A stretch of 64,000 nucleotides of DNA from Corynebacterium tuberculostearicum (GCF_016894265.1 NZ_CP069791.1:2369865-2433864); one strand, 5' to 3'. Shown: positions 17,372 to 26,813, numbered from the stretch's first letter. The notes: generated by a model from the letters alone, not told the origin. Numbers and translations are program-made.

Positions 17372-18541
17372 TTATGCCCAGTCGGCGTGCACGAGGAAGT
17401 GCGCGGCCTGGCGGGCAATGGAAAGGGTTTCCTCGGTGGAGTCGCCGGTGACGTTGACGTGGCCAATCTTGCGGCCAGGGCGGTGGCCCTTCCCATAGAG
17501 GTGAATCTTGGCCTGCGGGTAGCGCTGCATTACTTCACGGACACGCTCCGGCATGGGCATGGCGGGATCTTCGTCGGCGCCCAAGACATTGGCCATCACG
17601 GTGACGGGTGCAAGCGCGTCGACTGCGCCCAAGGGGAGGTCGAGCACGGCGCGCAGGTGCTGCTCAAATTGGGAGGTCACGCAGCCATCCTGGGTCCAGT
17701 GGCCGGTGTTATGCGGGCGCATGGCCAGTTCGTTGACGGAGATATCCTCGCCCTCAGGGCCGTCGAAGGCAAAGAGTTCGACGGCCAGCACGCCGGTCAC
17801 GCCGAGGGACTCGGCGATGGTCAGACCCAACTCGGAAGCGCGCTGGGAAAGTTCCGGTGTAAGGCCGGGGGCGGGGGCAATGGCCTCGGCGCAGATGCCG
17901 TTTTCCTGACGGGATTGGGTAATCGGCCACACCTTGGCCTCGCCGGAAGGACGGCGGGCGACCAAGATGGAAAGCTCGCGGGTAAGTTCCACCTTTTCCT
18001 CTGCCATCAGCGGGGTTCCGGCCTCAAGCAGCTCGGAGACCAGCTCAAAGCAATTATCGGCGGTGGGGAACCATACGCCCTTGCCGTCATAACCACCGCG
18101 GCGGGCCTTGAGGCACACGCGGCCATCGACGGCGTCGAAAAAGGCGCGGGCATCGGCCACCGAGTCGATGGCGGCAAAGCGCGGCACGGGAGCGCCCAGC
18201 GCGGCGAGCTTTTCGCGCATCTTGAGCTTGTCCTGCGCATAGATGAGGGCGGTGGGCTGGGGCTGGACGTTAAATCCGGCGTCGATAAGCGCGGCGGAGT
18301 GCTCGTTGGGCACATGCTCATGCTCGAAGGTAATGGCATCCGCGCCCTCTGCCACGCCACGCAGCTCCTCCAAGGAGGTGTAATCCCCCAGCACCACGTC
18401 CGGGGTGACCTGCGCGGCGGAGGAATCCGGCTTGCTAGCCAGAATCCGCAGGTGAATATCGAGTTCCGCGGCGGCCGGCTGCATCATGCGAGCCAGCTGG
18501 CCGTCGCCACACACAGTTACAATAGGCTTTAAGTCACTCAC
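17372..18541 (-). CDS. purK: 5-(carboxyamino)imidazole ribonucleotide synthase
   Basis: 389 aa ATP-grasp enzyme making N5-CAIR from AIR, bicarbonate and ATP. Motifs: VTVCGDGQLARMM (the normal GGGQLGRM region, with D replacing one glycine), FEHEHVPNEH, CLKARRGGYDGKGVWF, and NELAMRPHNTGHWT. GTG at 18541 is preferred over the upstream TTG/ATG-type starts because GGGGGA lies just upstream and it leaves room for the divergent budA promoter. Confidence 0.92.
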   Translation of the reverse strand: MSDLKPIVTVCGDGQLARMMQPAAAELDIHLRILASKPDSSAAQVTPDVVLGDYTSLEELRGVAEGADAITFEHEHVPNEHSAALIDAGFNVQPQPTALIYAQDKLKMREKLAALGAPVPRFAAIDSVADARAFFDAVDGRVCLKARRGGYDGKGVWFPTADNCFELVSELLEAGTPLMAEEKVELTRELSILVARRPSGEAKVWPITQSRQENGICAEAIAPAPGLTPELSQRASELGLTIAESLGVTGVLAVELFAFDGPEGEDISVNELAMRPHNTGHWTQDGCVTSQFEQHLRAVLDLPLGAVDALAPVTVMANVLGADEDPAMPMPERVREVMQRYPQAKIHLYGKGHRPGRKIGHVNVTGDSTEETLSIARQAAHFLVHADWA

Positions 18542-18566
18542 GTCCCCCAATACTAGCCTGGATACT

Positions 18567-19298
18567 ATGTTCACTCGTCATACCATCTTCCAAAATTCCC
18601 TCATGACCGCTTTGCTGGACGGCATTTATGACGGCGAAATGACCATTTCGGAACTGCTTGGTAAGGGCAATTTTGGCCTCGGCACCTTTGATGGCCTCGA
18701 CGGAGAGATGATCATTTTGGACGGCACCTGCTACCAGCTGCGCGGCGATGGCTCCGCGCAGATTGCAGACCTAGACCAGCGCACGCCCTACGCGGTGGCC
18801 ACGAACTTTGTCCCGCGCATTACTGCCGACGCCCCCGCGGGCCTGCGCCGCGATCAGCTTTCCGCGTTCATCGATAAGCTCGAGCCTTCCGCCAACTACA
18901 TGTACGCGGTGCGCATCGTGGGCACGTTCAAGGAGGTGACCACCCGCACGGTGGTCAAACAAGAAAAGCCCTACCCGCCAATGTCTGAGGCCGTGGGCGG
19001 CGATAAGGAGCTGCACTTTAAGGACGTCGAGGGTGTCATCGGCGGCTTCCGCACCCCCGTCTATGAAAAGGGAATCTCGGTACCGGGCTGCCACGTGCAC
19101 TTTATCGACGCCGCCCGTACCTCCGGTGGCCACGTGCTGGACTACGTAGTGGATAAGGCAACGGTTGAGCTCTGCCCCGCCTCCGACCTAGAGCTGCGCC
19201 TGCCGCTGACACAAGAATTTAGCCGAGCTAACCTCTCCCCCGAGGATCTAGATAGCCAACTTCACACCACCGAGGTTAAAACCAAGGGCGATCATTAA
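18567..19298 (+). CDS. budA: Alpha-acetolactate decarboxylase
   Basis: 243 aa. Converts alpha-acetolactate to acetoin, diverting pyruvate overflow. The zinc ligands H176, H178 and H189 are visible in PGCHVHFIDAARTSGGH; GKGNFGLGTFDGLDGEM is the typical N-terminal motif. There is no obvious ribosome binding site before ATG 18567, while a TACTAG -10-like box lies 11 nt before the start, so a leaderless mRNA is possible. It is divergent from purK and its last 23 nt overlap the convergent gene at 19276. Confidence 0.9.
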   Translation: MFTRHTIFQNSLMTALLDGIYDGEMTISELLGKGNFGLGTFDGLDGEMIILDGTCYQLRGDGSAQIADLDQRTPYAVATNFVPRITADAPAGLRRDQLSAFIDKLEPSANYMYAVRIVGTFKEVTTRTVVKQEKPYPPMSEAVGGDKELHFKDVEGVIGGFRTPVYEKGISVPGCHVHFIDAARTSGGHVLDYVVDKATVELCPASDLELRLPLTQEFSRANLSPEDLDSQLHTTEVKTKGDH

Positions 19299-19716
19299 TA
19301 ATCTCGGCCACGCGCTTGGGCTTGGCCACGTTGGGAAAATACATGGCCCGGTCCCAGCCGTGAATTGCTAGGGATACCCCGCCCCGGCGCTTGCGGGCGC
19401 CGCGGATATCCTGCAGCGGAATCGAATCAATATTTCGGCCCTCGCGCGCGATGACGCGCCTATTAGTCACGATGAAGCGCTTGCGGCGGGCCTTATAAAG
19501 AGGAATGACAAAGCGCCAGATTCCCAGCAGCGCCCATACCGCGACGAGACCATTTCGCAGCATCGGGTCTACTGCTTGGACATCGCACCAGCCGATGGCG
19601 ATCCACAGCAGGCCGGTGATGAGGATGAGCTCGAGGAAGGGGAAAATCAGCGCGCGAAACGGCGCGGAGACATCCGCGCGCTTGACCTCACCTTGGCCCA
19701 TCTTCATTAGTCCCAT
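19276..19716 (-). CDS. PH-domain (DUF304-like) membrane protein
   Basis: 146 aa with two hydrophobic helices around residues 22-44 and 53-74, then RKRFIVTNRRVIAREG and SIPLQDIRGARKRRGGVSL, the repeat-like pattern of bacterial PH (YdbS/DUF304) domains facing the cytoplasm. A conserved corynebacterial neighbour of birA and purK in my recollection. The exact start is unsure (ATGs at 19716, 19707 and 19701). Function unknown. Confidence 0.75.
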   Translation of the reverse strand: MGLMKMGQGEVKRADVSAPFRALIFPFLELILITGLLWIAIGWCDVQAVDPMLRNGLVAVWALLGIWRFVIPLYKARRKRFIVTNRRVIAREGRNIDSIPLQDIRGARKRRGGVSLAIHGWDRAMYFPNVAKPKRVAEIINDRPWF

Positions 19717-19753
19717 AGCTATGGATGCTACCTCGCGTGTCTACTGTGGTGGT

Positions 19754-20638
19754 TTACTGCTGTGGGCGCAGGTGCGTGACATCACCTGCGGAGTAGTACT
19801 CGCCGGCGACCATGATGCGGCCGTCCTCGCCGATTTCATCGACGTGCCCGGTGACATCGCCGGACGGGGTTTCTAGGCGCACCTCCTGGCCGAGCGAGGA
19901 GCAGACCGCACGGTAGTCGTGCAGAAGCTGCGGATCCTGGTTCTCCCATTGCACGATGCGACGGCGCAGGTTCTTCAACACGGTAATGGCCAGCTCGGTG
20001 CGGTCCGTATCGCGGCCTTCGAGTGCGAGCGAGGTGGCCTTTTCAATCGGTAGATCCTCACGAGTCAGGGTGACATTGATGCCCATGCCCACGACGACGC
20101 GCGCGGATGGTGCGGCGCCACCTACTGCCTTATTGACCTCTGCTTTATTGACTTCAGCCTTATTTACTTCGGCCTTGTTGACCTCGGCCTTGTTGACTTC
20201 GGCCTTGCCTACCTCCACCTTGGTGAGCTCGGTCTTCGGCGCGGCCTTGAAGGCTTGGCCCACGGGACCGGCCTCGGCGAGGATGCCGCACAGCTTATTG
20301 CCGTCGATATGCACGTCGTTCGGCCATTTAAGCACGGTGCCCTCGATCGAATCGGTCACCGCGAGGCCCGCGGCCAGCGGCAGGGTGCCCAGGTGCTCGA
20401 GGGATTCCGGCAGCAACAGCACGGAGAAAATGACCTGGGAGCCGGCCGGCGCGGTCCAAGTGCGGCCGAGGCGGCCCTTGCCGGAAAGTTGTTCGTCGGC
20501 AAGCAGCACGGTGCCATCCGCAACATTGGTGGCCTGCATCAAATCGGTATTGGTGGAGCCGGTCTTTTCCACGAAATCGATGGTGGTGAAATCGTCCGCC
20601 AGCGCGGTGCGAATGCGTTCCAAATCAAGTGCAGTCAT
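19754..20638 (-). CDS. birA: Biotin--[acetyl-CoA-carboxylase] ligase
   Basis: 294 aa monofunctional BirA without the DNA-binding domain. Motifs: EKTGSTNTDLMQ, SGKGRLGRTWTAPAGSQ (biotinyl-AMP loop), LKWPNDVHIDGNKLCGILAE, and VVVGMGINV. It attaches biotin to AccBC and pyruvate carboxylase, both encoded in this window. Between the KLCGILAE region and VVVGMGINV there is an insertion of six five-residue repeats (EVNKA five times and EVGKA), absent from ordinary BirA. ATG at 20638 is preferred to the TTG 9 nt upstream. Confidence 0.9.
   Translation of the reverse strand: MTALDLERIRTALADDFTTIDFVEKTGSTNTDLMQATNVADGTVLLADEQLSGKGRLGRTWTAPAGSQVIFSVLLLPESLEHLGTLPLAAGLAVTDSIEGTVLKWPNDVHIDGNKLCGILAEAGPVGQAFKAAPKTELTKVEVGKAEVNKAEVNKAEVNKAEVNKAEVNKAVGGAAPSARVVVGMGINVTLTREDLPIEKATSLALEGRDTDRTELAITVLKNLRRRIVQWENQDPQLLHDYRAVCSSLGQEVRLETPSGDVTGHVDEIGEDGRIMVAGEYYSAGDVTHLRPQQ
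20126..20215. repeat. Six-copy 15-bp tandem repeat inside birA
   Basis: Six consecutive 15-nt units at 20126, 20141, 20156, 20171, 20186 and 20201; on the coding strand each reads Glu-Val-Asn/Gly-Lys-Ala. Units differ mostly at third codon positions. Copy-number change would keep the frame and only lengthen or shorten a charged linker. Confidence 0.9.
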
Positions 20639-20682
20639 AAGCTTCAAGGATACCGGCCGCCAATGGTGCTAGTGTGTTGCGC

Positions 20683-21675
20683 ATGGCAAAGGTCACTTTT
20701 GAAAAGGTCAACATCACCTACCCCGGCGCGAGCGCGCCCACGGTAAAAGACTTGGACCTCGATATCGCGGACGGCGAATTCCTAGTCCTCGTTGGTCCAT
20801 CGGGCTGCGGCAAGTCCACAACGCTACGCGCGCTGGCGGGCCTGGAACCTACCTCCAGCGGCCGCATCACCATCGACGGCAAGGACGTGACCAACCTGGA
20901 ACCAGGCGATCGCGATATCGCCATGGTCTTCCAGAACTATGCCCTCTACCCACACCTGACGGTGGAGGAAAACATGGGCTTTGCCCTGAAGCTGGCGAAG
21001 CTTCCCAAATCCGAGATCAAAGCCAAGGTGCACGAGGCGGCGGAAACGCTCGGCCTGACCGAGTATCTCAAGCGCAAGCCCAAGGATCTGTCCGGCGGCC
21101 AGCGCCAGCGCGTGGCCATGGGCCGGGCCATTGTCCGCGAGCCGAAGGCCTTCCTCATGGACGAGCCGCTGTCCAACCTGGATGCCAAGTTGCGCGTGCA
21201 GACCCGCGCGGAGCTGGCCAGCCTCCAGCAGCGCCTGGGCACGACGACGGTGTATGTCACCCATGACCAGGTGGAGGCTATGACCATGGGCGACCGCGTG
21301 GCGGTGCTCAAGGACGGCGAGCTGCAGCAGGTAGCCCCGCCGCGCGAGCTTTACGACGCCCCCGCGAACGAATTCGTCGCCGGCTTCATCGGCTCGCCAG
21401 CCATGAATATCTTTGACTACAACGGTTCCCGCGTAGGCGTGCGCCCAGAAAAGATGTTTATCAACAAAGGCCCGGTGGGCTTCCAAGGCGTGGTGGACAT
21501 TGTGGAAGAGCTGGGCGCAGAGTCTTATGTCTATGTCACCGTGGGCGAGAATAGGTTGGTCGCCCGCGCCGAAGGTACCCCACCGCAGCGCGGTGAAGAG
21601 GTGGTGCTGACCTTCAACCCACGTGAGGCGCACCGCTTCGACCCGGAAACGGGCCGTCGCATCGCCCAGGACTAG
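20683..21675 (+). CDS. msiK: Sugar ABC transporter ATPase (MsiK/UgpC type)
   Basis: 330 aa. ABC domain with GPSGCGKST Walker A, LSGGQRQRVAMGRA signature and FLMDEPLSNLDAKL Walker B, followed by the C-terminal regulatory OB-like domain (NGSRVGVRPEKMF) of MalK-type ATPases that power several carbohydrate importers. It probably energises the permeases at 26814-28639, from which it is separated by an accessory insert. No ribosome binding site precedes ATG 20683, but TAGTGT lies about 7 nt upstream of it, fitting a leaderless transcript. Confidence 0.88.
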   Translation: MAKVTFEKVNITYPGASAPTVKDLDLDIADGEFLVLVGPSGCGKSTTLRALAGLEPTSSGRITIDGKDVTNLEPGDRDIAMVFQNYALYPHLTVEENMGFALKLAKLPKSEIKAKVHEAAETLGLTEYLKRKPKDLSGGQRQRVAMGRAIVREPKAFLMDEPLSNLDAKLRVQTRAELASLQQRLGTTTVYVTHDQVEAMTMGDRVAVLKDGELQQVAPPRELYDAPANEFVAGFIGSPAMNIFDYNGSRVGVRPEKMFINKGPVGFQGVVDIVEELGAESYVYVTVGENRLVARAEGTPPQRGEEVVLTFNPREAHRFDPETGRRIAQD

Positions 21676-21680
21676 CTGAA

Positions 21681-22147
21681 CTAACCGGAGCCGTAAGTCA
21701 AACGTGTAAACGGCGGCTGGTCTCCACACGCAGTGTGGGGACGATGCCGGTTGTAGTAATGCAGCCAGGCGTCGAGCTCACCGCGGCGTTCGGTTTCGGA
21801 AGTATACCGGTGGGCGTTGAATCACTCGCCAACCCCACCAGGACCGCGGTGGCGGTGATTGCGGTTTCGCCATCGTGAATCTCGGCGTAGACGAGGCAGA
21901 AGTAGTCGTCGATGACGGCGTGGACGTAGACCGTGCCTATCCACGGGTCGTAGGGCTTGCTCCGGGGTGGTCATGCTCGTAGCGCGGCCGACGCGAGTCA
22001 GCCGGTTGAAATGGCAGGACGAGAAGATACGGTCGGCCATGAGACTTGGAAGCGGGCAGCGACCTCGCTAATCGGCCATCCGTCGTCGACGAGGAGTTGG
22101 GCGACCTCCGAGCGGTGGCGAGGTGTGAGGATGGCGTTGGCATGCAT
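21681..22147 (-). mobile_element. Remnant of an IS481-family transposase
   Basis: Reading leftwards, the N-terminal helix-turn-helix ([19 protein letters not shown], then VDDGWPISEVAARFQVSWPT) is followed by a shifted fragment of the DDE core (YDPWIGTVYVHAVIDDYFCL) and then the normal C-terminus (LDAWLHYYNRHRPHTACGD, stop at 21681). Most of the catalytic core is missing and at least two frameshifts are present, so it cannot move. No terminal inverted repeats are left. It starts on the stop codon of the MFS gene and ends 6 nt from msiK. Confidence 0.8.
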
Positions 22148-23391
22148 TAATCCTCTCCTGCTTCGACAAGCGTCTTCTGCGGCATCTTGAGTTGTCCCAG
22201 GGCTGCGAGGAGTGCTCCCGTGGCCAGTGGCACTAGGCCGGCGGCGATAAACAGAGTTCTGATGTCGATGTGGCGGCTGAGGAGTCCGGTGAGAGCGATT
22301 GACAGAGGCATGAAGGCGATGGATATAAAGAAGTCGAGGCTGGCGACCCGGCCGAGCATCTCCAAGGGGACGTGTTCTTGGAGTACTGCTCCCCAGATGA
22401 CCATTCCGATCCCGATCAGCGCCCCGTAGAACGCGAGGCCTGCGCCGATGGCCCACGAATTGCTGGTGAGCGCCGGGATGGACAGGGGCAGGCATCCGAT
22501 CACCCAGGCACCGACCATGGCCGGCAGGAAGCGTTCCGGTGTGCGCCACGACCCAGCTAGCAGAGAACCCACCACCCCGCCCGCGCCGAGGGCAGCCAGG
22601 ACGGCCCCGTAGAGAGCAGGTCCGTTGTCATGCGATGAGCGCATGAGGGCGGGTAGGAGGACTTCGAGTGGTCCAGTCACTACCAGTCCCATGACGGCCG
22701 CGAACAGGACACTGGAGCGGACCCAACGTGTGCGGGAAACGTAGCGGAAGCCGTCGAGCAGGTCGGTGATCAGTGAGTCTTCCGCACCGTCGGCCTCGGA
22801 CTCGGCGCGGGTGGGGGCGGGAAGCTGCAGAGCCGCAAGCAGGGCAAGTCCGAGTGCTGCTGCGATGAGGTATCCGCCAGCGGCGGGCATGCTGGCACCG
22901 ATGACCGCTCCGACGGCGGCGGGCGCAAGTGCCTGTCCGACCAACGGGCGGGCGGCGCCTTCGAGGCCGTTGACGGCCATTAAGTCGTCGCCGTCCACCA
23001 AGACTGGCACCAGCGCCGTGTAGGCGGGGAAGAAGAATGCGGTTGAAGTGCCAATGATGAACGCGGAGACCGCGAGCATCCAGAAGGTGACAATGTCGAG
23101 GATTGCTGCCGTGGACGTCGCGGTCGCGATGGTGAGGTTCAGGGTGAGCACGCTCACGATGACGGACTTATTGGGGAACCGGTCTGCGATTACGCCAGCT
23201 GGGAGGGATCCTGCAAGCAGGCCAATGCCGCTCCAGACTACGACACCCGACAGGGCGGCTGGCGTGGCGCCCAGGTCGAGGGTCTGCATGGCAAGGTAGA
23301 GGGCCCAGGCACCCTGGGCGAAGATGGTCAGCACCATCGCTGCGAACAGCTGACGGTACGTGGGGATGGTCAAGGGGTGAAGCGGGTTCAT
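22147..23391 (-). CDS. MFS drug-type exporter (DHA3-like)
   Basis: 414 aa with 12 predicted helices. The N-terminus [20 protein letters not shown] and the A-loop [13 protein letters not shown] fit the DHA3 family, which includes the macrolide exporters Mef and the siderophore exporter EntS. It overlaps the ABC-F gene by ATGA, so the two are one operon. An MFS plus ABC-F pair recalls mef-msr macrolide resistance, but the substrate cannot be read from the sequence. No RBS better than the coupled overlap is needed. Confidence 0.8.
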   Translation of the reverse strand: MNPLHPLTIPTYRQLFAAMVLTIFAQGAWALYLAMQTLDLGATPAALSGVVVWSGIGLLAGSLPAGVIADRFPNKSVIVSVLTLNLTIATATSTAAILDIVTFWMLAVSAFIIGTSTAFFFPAYTALVPVLVDGDDLMAVNGLEGAARPLVGQALAPAAVGAVIGASMPAAGGYLIAAALGLALLAALQLPAPTRAESEADGAEDSLITDLLDGFRYVSRTRWVRSSVLFAAVMGLVVTGPLEVLLPALMRSSHDNGPALYGAVLAALGAGGVVGSLLAGSWRTPERFLPAMVGAWVIGCLPLSIPALTSNSWAIGAGLAFYGALIGIGMVIWGAVLQEHVPLEMLGRVASLDFFISIAFMPLSIALTGLLSRHIDIRTLFIAAGLVPLATGALLAALGQLKMPQKTLVEAGED

Positions 23392-25040
23392 GGCATGTCC
23401 TTCAGGTCAAGGTTCAGGTGGGGCCAGTCGGCCAGGTCGTGGAGCATCTGCCGGTCATGCGTGGCAACGATCACCGCGCAGGAGGTCTGCAGCAGCTCGG
23501 TGGTGATGTCATCAACGAGGATCGAGGACAGATGATTGGTGGGCTCGTCCAGGAGCAGCAGGTCTGGATCCTGGGCCAGACACATGGCCAGGTGGAGACG
23601 GCGTTGCTGTCCTTGCGACAAGCGCCCCACCGGCGTGCCGGTTGCGGAGGCTTCGAGCAGCCCGAGCGAGCCGAGGGACGGCGCCTGAGCTCGACGGCCT
23701 AGCTTCGCCAGGTACGCCTCATAGACCTCGTGTGCAGGGCTGGAGCGGTCCCAGTCGGGGACCTCTTGGGACAGCAGAGCGATGCGCGCTCTCGGATTAA
23801 CTCGCACATGTCCCGTGGTGGAGGCCAGCCGCCCTGCGAGAAGTACCAACAGGGTGGATTTTCCCGCGCCGTTCGGTCCGGTGACCACCAACCGGTCACC
23901 GCCGTTCACGTCGACCGAGACCGGAGCGTCCAACCGGTCCTTCACAGTAACCAGGGTGGCGTTCATGATGCTCTGTCCGGCACGGGTTGCCGAGGCGGGC
24001 CATGCAAGACGCAGTGGCGGCGGCGGGACGTCGATTTCATGACTTTTCAAGTCTTCGATACGTCGGTTGAAGGCTTGGACCACTCCAGGAGCGCGCGTGG
24101 CGCGTTGGTGCTTGCCTGTGCCCTTGGCAGGTCTCCATCCACCCTGGGATAGGCGGGAGCGCGCCTCGGCTGCAGCGCGTGTCAGTTCCTCGTGTCGGGC
24201 GACCTGGGCGGCGTGGTCCTGTTCCCACATGAGGCGTTCTCGTCGGCGGCCTTCAATCCAGCCTTGGTAGCCGCCCGAGTAGGTTCGCGGGACACCATCT
24301 CGGGTCGGGTCGAGATCCAGGAAGGTCGTCGCCACATCACGCAGCAGCGCGCGGTCGTGGCTGACCAGAGCCAGGCCCCCAGGGTGGTCACGCAGTCGCT
24401 CGGTTAGAAAAGCCAGTCCTGCAGCATCCAGGTGGTTGGTGGGCTCATCCAACAGGAGCAGGTCGGGGGTCGAACCAAGTGCGACGGCGAGCCGGACACG
24501 GTAGCGTTGTCCGACCGACAAGGTCGACAGGATGCGAGCGCGGTCGCTGCAGGCGTCGAGGCCTGCCAGTGCGATGTCCACCCGCCTTTCTGCGTCCCAG
24601 GCATCCAGTAGCGTGGCGGTCTCGAGCGCTGCGGAATAGGCATCGGCCGCGTCGTCACCCGCGGCGAGTGCAGCGCTCGCCGCGTCAAGGGCCTCGAGCG
24701 CAGACCTAGAGGGAGCAGTCGCTTCGGCGATGAGGTCGCCGACGGTGCGGTTGCCCTCGGCAGACATGTCCTGCTTAACCAAGACGCGGGAACCCATCTG
24801 GGTCACTACTCCCGAGTCAGGGGTCAGGATCCCGGCCAAAATGTGAAGCAAGGTGGTCTTGCCACGACCGTTGTCGCCGACGATCGCCAGACGTGAGCCG
24901 GCGGAGACGGTGACGTCCAGCCCGTTCAGGAGGTGCCTGTCCCCCAAGGTGATGTGGATTGATTCGGCGCGGATGTGTGCGGCGGGCCCTTGGGGCGTTC
25001 CATTCCACACACATGACCGCAAGGTTGATGTGTTTGGCAT
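23388..25040 (-). CDS. ABC-F family protein, antibiotic-resistance type
   Basis: 550 aa with two ABC domains and no membrane helices. Domain 1: [45 protein letters not shown] charged interdomain linker follows (about residues 265-330, with [14 protein letters not shown]). Domain 2: [45 protein letters not shown] proteins act on the ribosome; the layout resembles ribosome-protecting proteins of actinomycete antibiotic producers more than housekeeping EttA. It is first in an operon with the MFS gene. Confidence 0.82.
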   Translation of the reverse strand: MPNTSTLRSCVWNGTPQGPAAHIRAESIHITLGDRHLLNGLDVTVSAGSRLAIVGDNGRGKTTLLHILAGILTPDSGVVTQMGSRVLVKQDMSAEGNRTVGDLIAEATAPSRSALEALDAASAALAAGDDAADAYSAALETATLLDAWDAERRVDIALAGLDACSDRARILSTLSVGQRYRVRLAVALGSTPDLLLLDEPTNHLDAAGLAFLTERLRDHPGGLALVSHDRALLRDVATTFLDLDPTRDGVPRTYSGGYQGWIEGRRRERLMWEQDHAAQVARHEELTRAAAEARSRLSQGGWRPAKGTGKHQRATRAPGVVQAFNRRIEDLKSHEIDVPPPPLRLAWPASATRAGQSIMNATLVTVKDRLDAPVSVDVNGGDRLVVTGPNGAGKSTLLVLLAGRLASTTGHVRVNPRARIALLSQEVPDWDRSSPAHEVYEAYLAKLGRRAQAPSLGSLGLLEASATGTPVGRLSQGQQRRLHLAMCLAQDPDLLLLDEPTNHLSSILVDDITTELLQTSCAVIVATHDRQMLHDLADWPHLNLDLKDMP

Positions 25041-25064
25041 TGCATACTCTCAGCTCGTCATGGA

Positions 25065-25092
25065 GCCGGGCAGCACAAGATGGCCGCCCGGC
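25065..25092 (-). promoter_or_regulatory. Hairpin in the ABC-F leader
   Basis: GCCGGGC and GCCCGGC (25086-25092 and 25065-25071) form a perfect 7-bp GC stem 25 nt before the ABC-F start and just after a short open frame. This is the position expected of an attenuator or ribosome-binding-site sequestering stem. Confidence 0.35.
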
Positions 25093-25139
25093 AGGTGGCC
25101 AGGACGGCAGACGAAAGATCAGAAGGGGTCTCGCCGCCG

Positions 25140-25184
25140 TCAGCGGGCGGAACGTAGCTTCATGGAAGCGATGCCTGAGTACAT
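25140..25184 (-). CDS. Possible 14-aa leader peptide of the ABC-F operon
   Basis: ATG at 25184 to TGA at 25140 encodes MYSGIASMKLRSAR, basic at its end. It has no strong ribosome binding site. Leader peptides before ABC-F and erm resistance genes often sense a stalled ribosome; this is a candidate by position only. Confidence 0.25.
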   Translation of the reverse strand: MYSGIASMKLRSAR

Positions 25185-25440
25185 GCGGCAGAGTTTACCC
25201 AGCGGGGCGGCTCTCAGCAAATCAATTAAAATCTCAGGTCAATACAACTAGCACCCACGAATCCCCACGGAGGCGACTTAGCCGCGAAGGCATCTAGGCC
25301 GTCGTGCAGCAGGTACACGGATCAGCCAGCCGCTTCCCCCTTACTACCCCCGTTTAGAGTTAAATAGGCCAAAATTATCCACCTTTTGGTTTCCGTATTT
25401 TAGGTTTAAAGAAACGAAAGTTTTCCGAAAGGTGATTTCC

Positions 25441-26691
25441 ATGCAGAAATTCCTGCTTCGCACTACCGTTGCGGCCACCGCAGTTCTGGCACTGGCCGGC
25501 TGCTCTTCGTCCTCCTCCGATTCCGCTGCAGACGGTTCCGCTGAAGGCGGCGCGGATGCGCGCGGCCCCATCACCTTTGCCATGGGCAAAAATGACACGG
25601 ACAAGGTAACCCCCATCATCGAAAAGTGGAACGAGCAGCACCCAGAAGAGAAGGTCACGCTCAAGGAGCTGGCCGGCGAGGCTGACGCTCAACGCGAGAC
25701 CCTCGTGCAGTCCCTCCAGGCGGGCAGCGATGATTACGACGTCATGGCGCTGGACGTCGTGTGGACTGCGGAGTTCGCCGCCAACCAGTGGCTCCAGCCC
25801 CTCAATGGTGACTTTGAAACCAATACGGATGAGCTGCTGCCAGCTACCGTAGAGTCCGCCACCTATAACGACGTACTTTACGCGCTGCCGCAAAACACCA
25901 ACGGCCAGCTGCTTTTCCGCAATACCGAGCTCGCGGATAAGGCTCCCGAGAAGTTCGCAGATCTTAAATCCGCATGTAAGGCGCTGGAAAAGGGCAAGAG
26001 CTGCCTGACCACCCAGTTCAAGCAGTACGAAGGCCTTGCGCTCAATACCGCCGACTTCATGGAAGGCTGGGGCGGCTCCGTCTTGGATAAGGACGGCAAC
26101 GTCACCGTGGATTCTAAGGAAGCCAAGGACGGCCTTCAGGCCATGGTGGATGCGTACAAGGAGGAGACCATCTCCAAGGACTCCACCGCCGCCACCGAGG
26201 AAGAAACCAATATGGCGTTTACCGAAGGCAAGACTGCCTTTGCCATGAACTGGCCGTATATGTATTCCAATGCGGTTGATGCCGGCGTCGACGTCGAGGT
26301 CCAGGCCCCGCTGGGCAAGGACGGAGTAGGCGTTTCCACGCTGGGTGGCTATAACAACGGCATCAATATCAACTCCAAGAATAAGGGCACTGCGCTCGAG
26401 TTTATGAAGTTCATCATCAACGAGGACAACCAGAAGTCTTTTGCGGAGCAGTCCTTCCCGCCAGTCTTGGCTTCCATCTACGATGACCCGCAGCTGCAGC
26501 AGGAATTCCCGTACCTGCCAGCACTCAAGGAATCTCTGGAGAACGCGGCACCGCGCCCGGTTTCCCCGTTCTACTCGGCGATTTCCAAGGCCATCCAAGA
26601 CAATGCCTATGCTGCATTGACGGATGGCAAGTCAGTGGATGATGCCACCGCCGATATGAAGGCGGCCATCGAATCGGCTTCCCAGGGCTAA
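25441..26691 (+). CDS. Carbohydrate ABC transporter substrate-binding lipoprotein
   Basis: 416 aa. Signal peptide with lipobox (VLALAGCSS), so anchored outside the membrane. The body is a MalE-type solute-binding protein: DYDVMALDVVWTAEFAAN, YNDVLYALPQNTNGQLLF, FTEGKTAFAMNWPYMYSN. ATG at 25441 has AAAGGTG 6-7 nt upstream; the GTG 9 nt earlier is less likely. First gene of the importer operon. The sugar is probably a glucoside such as maltose or trehalose, judged from the enzyme at 28821. Confidence 0.88.
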   Translation: MQKFLLRTTVAATAVLALAGCSSSSSDSAADGSAEGGADARGPITFAMGKNDTDKVTPIIEKWNEQHPEEKVTLKELAGEADAQRETLVQSLQAGSDDYDVMALDVVWTAEFAANQWLQPLNGDFETNTDELLPATVESATYNDVLYALPQNTNGQLLFRNTELADKAPEKFADLKSACKALEKGKSCLTTQFKQYEGLALNTADFMEGWGGSVLDKDGNVTVDSKEAKDGLQAMVDAYKEETISKDSTAATEEETNMAFTEGKTAFAMNWPYMYSNAVDAGVDVEVQAPLGKDGVGVSTLGGYNNGININSKNKGTALEFMKFIINEDNQKSFAEQSFPPVLASIYDDPQLQQEFPYLPALKESLENAAPRPVSPFYSAISKAIQDNAYAALTDGKSVDDATADMKAAIESASQG

Positions 26692-26702
26692 ACGCCCAAT
26701 CC

Positions 26703-26736
26703 GGGTGAGGTAGGCGGACACCCCGCCGCCTCACCC
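26703..26736 (+). terminator. Intercistronic hairpin after the binding-protein gene
   Basis: GGGTGAGG (26703-26710) pairs with CCTCACCC (26729-26736), with further GGCGG/CCGCC pairing inside, followed by TTTGTGGTTTT. It probably partly stops transcription or protects the upstream mRNA, giving more binding protein than permease. A smaller TCCCCTAAAGGGGA palindrome follows at 26751-26764. Confidence 0.65.
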
Positions 26737-26813
26737 TTTGTGGTTTTCACTCCCCTAAAGGGGATAGAATCTAGCCAATACTTAGCATTTCTTGAACAGA
26801 AAGGCGGTCCAGC

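Noticed and set aside
17138..18532. 464-codon open frame on the + strand opposite purK/purE
   Set aside because: Antisense shadow of well-conserved enzymes; no ribosome binding site or motif.
20126..20215. CRISPR-like or minisatellite non-coding repeat
   Set aside because: Units are 15 bp with no spacers and are in frame within birA; best read as a coding tandem repeat.
25375..26598. 407-codon open frame opposite the sugar-binding lipoprotein
   Set aside because: No signal, no motif; the lipoprotein frame has lipobox and family features.
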